In this document: positions 21,450 through 30,601 of the stretch, piece by piece
Numbering within the stretch: the first letter of the stretch is position 1
Layout of the letters: each line of letters opens with the position of its first letter
Origin: Byssothecium circinans
Taxonomy: Eukaryota > Ascomycota > Dothideomycetes > Pleosporales > Massarinaceae
Assembly (NCBI GenBank): GCA_010015675.1
Contig: ML976990.1
Span: forward strand, 26,083-62,483
Direction: 5' to 3'
DNA: 36,401 nucleotides
Position numbers and translations under genes: made by a program
Notes under the pieces: generated by a model
Databases searched by the model: none
What the model saw: the letters and a program-made list of their open reading frames with translations, nothing else
What the model was told of the DNA's origin: nothing

Positions 21450-22247
21450 AGACGATGACGCTTGCACCTCCTTAACCAAGTCAAAAGTACCTCGAGCAAT
21501 GATTCAAGACGAACGGCATAATTTTCTTTCAACCCCGTTGTTTTCTTCTCCGGCCCTCCGGCGGCACATGGAAGCGTGTTTACCTTTACGCGAATACCCA
21601 GTACATAGCATTTCTGCGGCCTTGCAGCATTTCTTGAGGCGCATTTCCTTTTCCGTGGGGTATGGATTGTTGTTTATCTCCTAGTTGGCATCACTCACCA
21701 TTGACGGCTACCCTGCATTTGCTTTGTTGTATATACCTCCTGCATCCTGCTATTCCCCTGGTTTCCTTATCATAAGCACTGCCAGCTGTTGCTGTTGCGG
21801 GCTTTTCGGTGTGCAGGTGTTTGACTGCAGTCGTTTGTGCGATATGACATCCGTGTCGTGGGTGGCGGGGCCTGTCTGACGTGCTGTTGTGGAGGATATC
21901 TCATATATCGCTAGCACATCAGATATTTGAATACGTATCAATGCGAAAGTGATATCGTTTGAAATCATCATCTCTACACTTCATCGGTTAACTGATGGAT
22001 TGTGACCGCAAGTTTGTGGTCATGGATTATTGCACTGCGGGATCTTGATTGGTCCAGGCAACTTCACTTTTGATCGCGACTTCTCTTTTCAGCCTTGACC
22101 TCCACACCGTCATGGCCCTTTCACAACTAACCCTTCAAAGGTCAAGCTAATTTTAGCGATTTCTCACGCCATAGGCTTCTGAACCTATCGTCTCCCAAAA
22201 TTCTCCTTCTCACGGCTTTACCCCACCTCAAGAGCCCCAGAGACACA
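21450..22247. other. Intergenic region and ATG12 promoter
   Basis: About 800 bp between two same-strand genes. Short frames here lack domains. An inverted CCAAT box (ATTGG, 22048-22052) lies about 200 bp before the ATG12 start; it is a plausible binding site for the Hap complex but is a common pentamer. The last 100 bp are pyrimidine-rich, as is usual for fungal leaders. Confidence 0.45.
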
Positions 22248-22806
22248 ATGTCCGAGCCCGCATCACCAGAAGAGAGGATACCAGAAGATGACGACAATGC
22301 GGAGGCACCACTCACCATGGCAGCATCGGTAGTATTGACGAATCTACCGAAAGATGCATCAAAGGTGTTAGAAACGGCGGGGAATTTAGGGGTGGAGAAA
22401 GGTAGGTGGGTTTCTCGAAATACCATCGAATAGGGATTTGCTCCCTTCACACATCGCCACTTCTTCACACAGCGGGCTCTAACGTCAAAAAGTCACAATA
22501 CGTCTGCAACCCATCGGCTCCGCGCCGCAGCTCAAGCAGCGCGTCTTCAAGATCTCGGCGAACCAGAGGTTCGAGGTCATTGTTCGGTCGTTGCGGAAGA
22601 AGTTGGGCGTTAAGGAGCATGAGAGTGTGTTTTGTTATATTGGAAATGTGTTTAGCCCGGCGCTGGATGAGGTCGTGGCGAATCTTTGGAGGGTGAGTAG
22701 ACTGTGAGCTGAGCGAGTTATGGGGGTGTGAGCTGATGTGTGATAGTGTTTTAAACAGGGAGAGGAGTTGGTGGTGGGGTATGCGCTGTCGCCGAGTTTT
22801 GGGTGA
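22248..22806 (+). CDS. ATG12: Autophagy ubiquitin-like modifier ATG12
   Basis: Exons 22248-22401, 22493-22692 and 22747-22806 encode 137 aa. A short acidic N terminus is followed by the ubiquitin-like fold: [19 protein letters not shown], then across the first splice [58 protein letters not shown], and after the second splice [19 protein letters not shown]. The last residue is Gly, the one conjugated to Atg5 through Atg7 and Atg10; the Atg12-Atg5-Atg16 complex then promotes Atg8 lipidation. Intron 1 (91 nt) must use the weak acceptor AAAAAG at 22491-22492, because the nearer CAG at 22471-22472 shifts the frame. Intron 2 is 54 nt. The start ATG has the context ACACA-ATG. The gene converges with panB. 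Confidence 0.93.
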
Positions 22807-23111
22807 GGAGGAGCGTGGAGAGGGGGTGGAAGGGTGGATTGACGGTTCTGCTGCATGGCGGAACGGATGCTAACATCCAGAGTCATCGATCACAGCATGA
22901 GAGGAATAGTGCCAAGGGATGAGTCTTATGATATAGGCAAGGGAGAAGTATCGAGTACAAGTAAGAACATCAGGAATTTGAGCCTGCGGCCAGTCTATTT
23001 AATCTAACAACTTTAAAAGTAAAGCCATGCAAACCGTTACCTAGTAACCAGGGTATAAACAAAACACAATACGACATGAAATAATCCAACCACCCATAGT
23101 TCATGCACCAT
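22807..23111. other. Short convergent intergenic region
   Basis: About 305 bp between the 3' ends of ATG12 and panB. AT-rich text near 22995-23080 fits 3' untranslated regions and polyadenylation signals for both. Nothing else was seen. Confidence 0.5.
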
Positions 23112-24119
23112 CTACTCGCCTTTCTTCCTCTTCGCTAGTATCGACTTCTCAAACTCGGAGAACTCTTCCTTTGACATGGACATCGGGTATGTATGTTCAG
23201 GCGCAGGGTACGCTCGACTCTTCACATCCTTCTTATACTCTTGGATCGCCCGCATGCTCTCTGCCCACACATTACCATACTGCCTCACGAATTTAGGAAG
23301 GAAGCGGCCGGGTGGGAAATTGCCCAGCATATCGATCTGGACAAGTACCTGTCCGGCACATCCGTTGCCAGCACCGATACCGATGGTAGGGATACGCAGT
23401 TCCTTGGTGACAAGTGCAGCGACTTCAGCGGGTACGGCCTCGACGACAACAACATAGGCCCCAGCTTCCTGGACCGCGTACGCATCCTCGAGGAGCTTGT
23501 GTACCGATGCAGTGTTCTTGCCCTGGACCCGGAACCCCCCAAGCGCATTCTGGCGTTGCGGAGTGAGACCAATATGCGCCATAACAGGTATTCCCGCAGT
23601 AGTAATTTTCGAAATCGTAGGCGCCATCTCCTTCCCGCCCTCCAACTTAACGCTCTTGACCCTACCCTCCTTTATAACTCTAATAGCACTCTCCAGCGCC
23701 TGCTCCGGCGAAATCTCATAGGTACCCATGGGTAGGTCACCAACAGTAAACGCGGCCTTGGTAGCTCGACTCACACTCCGGCAGTGTATGAGCATCTCTT
23801 CCATCAACACTTCGCTGGTGTCGTCCATGCCGAGGGCTACCATGGCTAAGCTGTCGCCGACGAGAACAATGTCCATGCCTGCGTGGTCGGCGACGTGGGC
23901 TGAGGGGAAGTCGTGGGCGGTGATCATGGTTATGGGTTCGTTGCGGCGGTAGAGGGCTTGGAGTGTGTTGATGGTTACGGGTTTGCGGGCGCTGGCTGGT
24001 GGTGTACCGAGGGGGGAGTGAGAGGAATGCCGAATCTGAACAATACATCCTCCCATATACGATGACGAGGATCCGCGAGCCCTCCTCATAGCCCGAGAAG
24101 ATAGTCGCAGACAATTCAT
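23112..24119 (-). CDS. panB: 3-methyl-2-oxobutanoate hydroxymethyltransferase (ketopantoate synthesis)
   Basis: Single exon, 335 aa. The enzyme transfers a hydroxymethyl group from methylenetetrahydrofolate to 2-oxoisovalerate, making ketopantoate, the first committed step to pantothenate and coenzyme A (yeast Ecm31). Family motifs are intact: ITAHDFPSA (66-74), VGDSLAMV (87-94), GDLPMGTYE (127-135), KLEGG (158-162), HIGLTPQ (182-188) and TIGIGAGNG (245-253). The metal ligands are probably D89, D128 and E160, by alignment of these motifs with bacterial PanB. The first ~45 residues are rich in Arg and Ser and poor in acids, like a mitochondrial presequence, which agrees with the mitochondrial site known for fungal pantothenate synthesis. 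The ATG at 24119 is the first one in this frame. Confidence 0.95.
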   Translation of the reverse strand: MNCLRLSSRAMRRARGSSSSYMGGCIVQIRHSSHSPLGTPPASARKPVTINTLQALYRRNEPITMITAHDFPSAHVADHAGMDIVLVGDSLAMVALGMDDTSEVLMEEMLIHCRSVSRATKAAFTVGDLPMGTYEISPEQALESAIRVIKEGRVKSVKLEGGKEMAPTISKITTAGIPVMAHIGLTPQRQNALGGFRVQGKNTASVHKLLEDAYAVQEAGAYVVVVEAVPAEVAALVTKELRIPTIGIGAGNGCAGQVLVQIDMLGNFPPGRFLPKFVRQYGNVWAESMRAIQEYKKDVKSRAYPAPEHTYPMSMSKEEFSEFEKSILAKRKKGE

Positions 24120-25104
24120 GACCGCACGCGACGTGGTTTCAAAGCCCTTTCAAAGCCGATTTTTGGTGGTGGAGAGGAGTTGTGGTGCAGCGCTGAGCGC
24201 ATAAGCGAGTCTTTGAGAGGATAGGAGTCATCGTGCGCATCTGGGCGGTGTGGGCTTTTAATATTGTGCTTCGTGATGCTTTTTGCGCTGTAGAGATGGG
24301 CATACCACAGTCGACTTTGGTGGATGAGGATCTAGCCTCGGCTGCGTCGGCCGGACGGGGTTCTTGCGCCGCGTAGTCAGCAGGGCGCTTGTCCCTTGTT
24401 AGGTTGGTGTGGTTATTGTCCAATTCACAAACAACGGAAAGCGAATCCATGGTACATATGCAGCACAGCCGCATTTTCACCGGTAACTACACACGCAGTA
24501 CCTGATTGCGAGAGAACGGGATCTGGGTCGCAAAGATGGCGTCTCATCATGCTCGGATTCATGAAGAATACCTAATTGGGGGAGTCTACCTTAGGTGTAA
24601 GCTTTGGTACCTTGATGTACCACCTCCATCCCCATGAATTATGCATCGATATATGCCTGACTTGGTGTGGCGTTCGCAGCAGTGGCGTCGTGGCGTCGGC
24701 TGTTGGTGGCCCACATGTCTGGTGCACGACGATGACGATCACGAGTCACTGCTTGGGTCTCTCGGGTGGCCTTCCCTGCTCTGAGTCCTCAAACGTGCTG
24801 TCCTTCATTATTGCTCTCTCGATCTTCTCGCTATTTAACCTCCCGACGTACGAACCACTTCATCACAATAGTGACTGCCTTTCCATCGCCAGAAACGGAC
24901 TCCGGACGACCCCGCCAACAAAGCGTCGAAGCAACTGACCCCTCGTCCGCTATCGATAGCCCCGCCGTCGCCAACCTTGGCTCTCACCACTGCCGCTGCC
25001 AAACGGCCATACACCCAACGACCGATCTCTGGGTTACACTGCACCGAGGGTGAAGGCAGATTTAATTATACGCGTGGGGTGTGAAGGAAGACCAGGTGCC
25101 CAGC
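24120..25104. other. Divergent promoter region of panB and UBC8
   Basis: About 985 bp between two divergent genes. A minus-strand frame (24139-24480) has no domain and no ATG context of note. A TATTTAA element at 24832-24838 may belong to the UBC8 promoter, but it is about 270 bp from the ATG. No repeat or RNA gene is evident. Confidence 0.45.
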
Positions 25105-26135
25105 ATGAGTAGCCCAAAGAGACGAATTGAGACGGATGTAGGTGATCCTGGACACAAAGCAAAAACCTCAAGATGTAGATGAGTACTGACGGATGGCTCT
25201 TGTTGTGCTCAGGTCATGAAGTATGTTGCGTCTACACTTTAGGGAAGGTTACGGCACTAACGCGTCTGCAGGATGTACGTAGGACTCGGCTTGCTGCACT
25301 AGATTCGCGAGCCTGTGACTGATGCATGGCAGGCTTATGAGCGACTACGAGGTCACACTTGTGAACGACAACAGTATGTCTCCCCTACGGCTCTGCCTGG
25401 CCGCTTTGCTAACAATGTCCGCAGTGTCCGTGGCGCTATTTACCGTCCCGTCCTCGACCCGTCGCATCGACTGACACAACGCAGGCAAGAATTCTATGTC
25501 AGGTTCAAAGGCCCCGAAGAGAGTATGTGGCCGCTCATACCAGAAATCGGGATCCCAGCTGACAGACGCAGCGCCCTTCCAAGGCGGCCTTTGGAAGATC
25601 CACGTCGAGCTGCCCGACCAATACCCGTATAAGAGCCCCAGTATCGGCTTCGTGAACCGAATATTCCATCCCAACATCGACGAGCTGTGAGTCTCCTGAG
25701 TCTCACTTTTATTCATAATCAAACAAACCATGCGAAGACCGGGAACCGTTACTAATAGACGAACAGCTCCGGCTCAGTATGTCTAGACGTCATCAACCAG
25801 ACATGGTCACCCATGTATGACATGATCAACATCTTCGAGGTCTTCCTACCACAACTCCTACGATATCCCAACCCTACCGACCCTCTCAACGGAGAAGCAG
25901 CCGCTCTGCTGATGCGAGAACCGAAGAGCTACGATGCCAAAGTGAAGGGTAGGTCGCTCAACATTACTGCAAGAAGCTTTCTTACACCATGGCAGAATAC
26001 GTCCAGAAGTACGCCTCCAAAGACGCATCCGAAGACTCAGACAAAGACAACGATGACGACGACGAGATGAGCTCGGTCGGCAGCTATGAGTCTGGCGATG
26101 AGGATGAGGCAGCAGGCAACATGGAGGACATCTAG
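25105..26135 (+). CDS. UBC8: Ubiquitin-conjugating enzyme E2, UBC8/UBE2H type, with micro-exons
   Basis: Nine exons encode 186 aa: 25105-25137, 25213-25220, 25272-25274, 25333-25373, 25425, 25485-25522, 25572-25686, 25767-25948 and 25996-26135. The sum (561 nt) is an exact multiple of three. The product begins [14 protein letters not shown], as in yeast Ubc8. It has the E2 core [15 protein letters not shown], the HPN motif (FHPNIDE, 73-79), the catalytic Cys at 85 ([12 protein letters not shown]) and an acidic Ser/Glu-rich tail ending NMEDI. Yeast Ubc8 and human UBE2H are the E2s of the GID/CTLH ligase, which degrades gluconeogenic enzymes in yeast; the same role is inferred here. The 8-, 3- and 1-nt exons are needed to keep the conserved text (DVMKMLMSDYEV, NDNMQEF). 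All eight introns have GT and AG ends; the donor after the 1-nt exon (GTCCGT) is the weakest. Confidence 0.9.
25272..25274 (+). other. 3-nt micro-exon of UBC8
   Basis: The triplet GAT lies between the acceptor CTGCAG (25266-25271) and the donor GTACGT (25275-25280). It completes Lys14 (AA+G) and gives the first two bases of Met15. With it, the segment reads KMLMSD, the same length as yeast KLLMSD. Skipping it would keep the frame but delete Met15. Confidence 0.75.
25425..25425 (+). other. 1-nt micro-exon of UBC8
   Basis: A single T stands between a canonical intron (25374-25424: GTATGT donor, GCTAAC branch, GCAG acceptor) and a second intron (25426-25484: GTCCGT donor, GACTGAC branch, GCAG acceptor). 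A from exon 4, this T and G from exon 6 make the ATG for Met29 in the conserved NDNMQEF. Without it the frame is lost for the catalytic domain. Confidence 0.7.
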
Positions 26136-26907
26136 GCACCGTCGACCTGAAGTTCCCTTCTCGTATCTTTCATCATCCGAGCACTGGGAGGTCGTTCAAG
26201 GCGCAACTGTTTCCGCTTACTTGCATATCATAAATATTCCCCACGGCCGCCGGTCTCCACAGCCATGGGCTTATTTTCCTGCTCATGGTTTTTCCCTTTT
26301 TGTTTGTTGGTGCCCAGGCCACATTGGATTGTGGTCGGGTAATAATTTCGAGAATAAATGCAGGAGATGGATCCCCCGTAGGATGACAGGTACTTCGGGG
26401 AGTGAAGAGGACCGGTGATTGTTTTATCTCCCAATACCATTATAGAATTTGAGCGGGTCCTTCCTCTTAATCGAAATTGATTTCCGATATCTTAACAGCC
26501 ATCTCTCCTACCTCTTGAGATTCATTTGCCTTTTCTGCTCTTCAACACATGCCACAGTGGCTTCTCACTTTCCCTGCCGTGAAATCCTCTGGCGTAGCAC
26601 CTTCCACCTTGGATACCGTACATCCTTCCAACGCTTCGAGAGCGCCACCCAGCATTATCCGACGATAGATTCAATCTCTTGGGCTGGTATGTCGTACTTG
26701 CATTTTGAGAGAGCCCTTGAGTGACTAGCGTGGTAGCAGTGTGTGCCACTGAGCCCCGCGTCACGGAGCCGTTCCCTCCTTCTACCCGAGTCAAGCGGCC
26801 AGGTCTCCACATCGTCGCATTGTTCATCCTCATAGCAGTGAACCTTTATTGCTAATCCGCTACCTAGGCAACCTTTGCACTACGCTAGCTACCAACTTCA
26901 CTCCACC
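26136..26907. other. Intergenic region, no gene recognised
   Basis: About 770 bp between same-strand genes. It contains the UBC8 3' region (T-rich tracts near 26270-26310) and the promoter of the HET gene. No credible frame, repeat or RNA gene was found. Confidence 0.5.
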
Positions 26908-29282
26908 ATGGCCGAAGCCCCACTGTGCGAACCATGCCAGAAGATCCTCCGCGGCGAGCAAGACGAGCTACAAACGCACCATCCAGACGTTCGGTCTTTC
27001 AATGATGCCCTCGAATTGCCTTGCACACTGTGCTCTTTGGCATGGCATGAAGGCCGAAAGTCTGGACCCACGATCATCGTAGTCCCTGGACGGACGACTT
27101 GGCACATGATCAATCATGATCCGAGACACGGCACGATGGACGAAGATATGAGAACTTTATACTTTCGTGCAGAAGGATATAGATCGCATTATATCTCTCT
27201 GATACCTGAGAGAAGTAGGCACCCCTCTTGCGTCTTCTTATATGGTGGATCATTTGTATCTAAGCGGCTGTAGTCAGACGACATCCGGATGGACAGACGG
27301 TGCATTCCGACTGCACTGGATCGGACTCGGCTCTTAGCTTTCTCATGGAAAAGTTTCACGAGTGTTGCGATACACACTCTGCATGCGGCCTCCCAACGTC
27401 ATCTCCTGTCCTCTATCCTACTCGGCTTATAGATGTAGGCAAAACCGACGATGAACACATCCGTCTGTATGACACACACGATTTTGTATATCATGGACCC
27501 TACTTCTGTCTTTCACATTGCTGGGGAGAAACGCAGCCTTACATCCTCACCAAAGAAACAGCAGCTGCTCTTCGAAGCGGACTTCACACAAACGAGCTGC
27601 CTCGAACGTTTCAAGACGCAATTCATGTGACACGAAAATTCCAAGTGCGCTATTTATGGATTGATTCGCTGTAAGCATAATCTTTCAATTAAGGTTTCGT
27701 AAACAGTCTTGCTTATTGCATCTCCAGATGCATCTTCCAAGACAACATCGAGGATTGGTCGACCGAAGCAAGGAACATGCAGAAAGTATACAGTGGAGCA
27801 ATATGCACTATTGCTGCCACAGCAGCAACGAACCATGGCGAAGGTCTGTTCTTCGCTCGTAAGCCCGAGTTCATACGCCCTCGTTGGATCAATACCACCT
27901 GGTCTCCCAAAGCAATATCAAAGGATGGCAATCACGACTCAAAGCTGCGATACCCACCAGCAGGCATGTACTTATTCGAGAATACAGATCTCTGGGTCGA
28001 AGGTGTAGAGGAAACTCCCTTGAACATGAGGGCCTGGGTTGCGCAAGAACGGCATCTCTCAACACGTATTATGCACTTTGGTGCGTTCCAGCTCTTCTGG
28101 GAATGCCGAAAGATCAAGGCCTGTGAGAGTTACCCGAAAATCCTGCCCTCTTGGCTTTCACCGCATTGGTATAATAGTCCTAGTCATCTCAAGGGTCATC
28201 TGGAAGAATTTCGAGAGCTGAGGCAACGGTATCCTCTTACTTTTGCCAAAGGTACGTCAAAATTTTATTGCAAAGAAGATGTCTCTTGGAATTTCACTTT
28301 CAGCAGTACTGGTACTAGGCATTTGGCACATAGCTGCAGCAGAGTCTTTCTTCTTTCTGTTCCAGACTAGCTTGCTGATCATAGGTCACACGTAGGAGAC
28401 GCGGGCAATGACGCAGCGACCAGTTTAAAGCAATGGCCTTGGGGTCATCTGGATCGGCTCTATTGGTCATGGATGACGTTCCGTATTCATTACTCGATGG
28501 GTGCGATGACCAAAGAGAGCGACAAGTTGGTAGCGCTCATGGGTGTTGCAGAAGAGGTCGGGCAGGTTTTGGGTGATGAGCTCGTTGCGGGATTATGGAG
28601 AAAGAGGTTCCTGGTGGAACTTTGCTGGAGTGTATTCAGAAACACTTACGAACCCATCTTCGAACCCGTACCTCTAAAGCCCACGAAATGGCGAGCTCCC
28701 ACTTGGAGCTGGGTTTCGACAAACAATCAAGACTGGCTCGATATCTCAAGCATGAGCCATCCATCGTATGCATACTCACAAAAAGAGTTACTGTGCGAAA
28801 TCGACCTTCTCGATGTTGAAACGAAACCGTCGGGCGAGTTGGAACGCGCGTCCCTGAGGTTAAGATGCCGACCTCTAAGGGTCGCCTTATCTCGCGTGGA
28901 TGCGCAATTGTTCGAAGAAGGAACACACGAACCCAGAAATCTCCGTCTGGATTTTCAACAAACTAAATCCACGCTCTTCGTCGAATGGAGTTCCAAAGAT
29001 TCTGCCGTGGTCTCTTTGATGATGGATACTCCTACGGGACAGGAAGTTACGCCTTTCATCGATGTGGTTATTATTCAACGATGTACGCATGACGGCCCGG
29101 AGATTCCTGGGTTCCACTTACAAGATGCTGTTGAAGGTCTTTTGTTGGTTACAAGAGCTGAATCCGAGAGAGAGGAAGTCTTTGAAAGGCTGGGAACGAT
29201 CTATATCACGGGCAATCGACATGTTATCAAGATACTTGCCGAGCATGAGGCAACGGAGACTAAAGTCATTACACTGGTCTAA
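26908..29282 (+). CDS. HET-domain protein (heterokaryon incompatibility type)
   Basis: Four exons, 26908-27214, 27274-27670, 27728-28251 and 28396-29282, encode 704 aa. Introns 1 and 2 (59 and 57 nt) are clear. The third (28252-28395, 144 nt) is the only phase-consistent choice I found, but it is long for this window and may be two introns around a small exon. An N-terminal Cys pair region (CEPCQKIL, LPCTLCSLAW) precedes the HET domain (about 175-335), with the three hallmark blocks: YFCLSHCWGETQP, RYLWIDSLCIFQD and GAICTIAATAATNHGEGLF, then MRAWVAQERHLSTR. The C-terminal part has DKLVALMGVAEE and LVAGLWRKRFLVELCW, usual after HET. Family knowledge: HET proteins trigger cell death on non-self contact in some fungi, but most are uncharacterised. 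No partner gene such as a NACHT or het-s-like protein lies nearby. Confidence 0.88.
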
Positions 29283-30601
29283 GACAACGGGCATTCTGGA
29301 ATGCTGTTCTTTGACTGGATCTTCCACAAGATATCTAATATCGGTTGCCAACTAGGGAAGGATCGATAGGGTCGGGGAGAACCAAGTTTTTGATGGTGGA
29401 AGATGTCCGTTAGATGCGCGAAAGGAAGACTGTTCAGTCCAAATGTACTTCAAATATATCCGTACACACAATGCATCTTTACTTAGAGCGTCGTGTCCAT
29501 CACACAAACAACAATGCAGGACATTTTAGTTAGAATCGTTTTGAAGAAAAGGCCTGCACGCACCAAGAATGCTAGCTGATGGAGTGGAAAAGAAGTTCGT
29601 GCTGGCGTTTTAAACCGACTTTGAAAACTTATGACTTAGGTGTCCGCAACGTGAGCGTACTGAAGGTGAAGCTAGGTCTGTTCCCATCCACATCCCGACC
29701 GCGTCCGGCTGGGGACTGACTTGCGAGGTAGTACGACCAACGGCATAAGGGCTATTGCTACTTTCTTCTTCTTCTTCTTCTTCTTCTTCTTCTTCTTCAG
29801 ATATAGGGAACTGTATGACGACGCTTACAGGGAGGATGCCGCAAACTGGACAGGATCTGAGGCGGGATTCAAAGCGGTTGACGAGAGGGATTTGGCGGGA
29901 ATGACCGGACATTGAGAGGAAGATATGGAGAATTTGAGTGGGATGGATCGTGTTGGCCGCTGGTCAGTTGCCTATCTGTTTGGTCGGTCAAGTTGGTTAT
30001 GAGATGTGGCATGTTGTGTCCCTGTGACTGTTTGGATACATGTTTTGGACGATAAGATGGGAGCACAACACGAGTCTGGTGATGATTTTCGGGTGTTCAT
30101 TCGTAATCAGTGTTGGATCAGGTATTTGCTTCTCAATCGTTGACTGCTGCTGATGGTTGTGTCCATGGATTTGAGCTGAAACCTCCTCCGGATGAGTCTC
30201 TGAATGTTTCGATATCGCTGGCTTGGTTGCGTCTGTGACAACACGCCACTGAACCTCCATGCTACCCCCCCCACGCGACAAGTCAGGAAACTGACTCAAA
30301 AGGAAATTGGCCGTCACCGCAAGTTTCATTCGCCATCTATCAGTAGCACCAGGGTCCGCAAATGCGTTGGTAATCTCAATTGAAACAAAATAGCGCAATG
30401 TTTGGGATGCAGCCTGAAGTGAAATAAATGCATGCCGGCAGGAAAAACCCGGTTTGTGTATAAAGCTTTACCCAATATACCCGAAAGGCAGCCAAAAAGC
30501 AATGTACACACCGCTGTCGTGACCTCATCAAATCATCGCGTGCAGCCAACTCATTATCCAAGCCGGAACACCAAACCCGCCACCGACCACATTCATGTAC
30601 A
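29283..30601. other. Intergenic region between convergent genes
   Basis: About 1.3 kb between the HET gene and the 3' end of the SNF2 gene. Apart from the TTC microsatellite, the frames here are short, lack ATG starts or result from that repeat (a poly-Glu run on the minus strand). No RNA gene was supported. Confidence 0.55.
29764..29798. repeat. Trinucleotide microsatellite (TCT/TTC)n
   Basis: Thirty-five nt of perfect TCT repeat, eleven full units plus two bases. It lies in non-coding DNA and could vary in length between isolates. Confidence 0.95.

Noticed and set aside
22406..22696. Separate 96-codon gene in the second frame of the ATG12 locus
   Set aside because: It overlaps the conserved ATG12 exon 2 in another frame, has no domain, and is best seen as a possible splice variant.
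24139..24480. Minus-strand frame of 113 codons upstream of panB
   Set aside because: No recognisable domain, and it occupies the divergent promoter region.
29610..29912. Minus-strand protein with a poly-Glu run
   Set aside because: The run is only the TTC microsatellite read on the other strand; the rest has no coding features.
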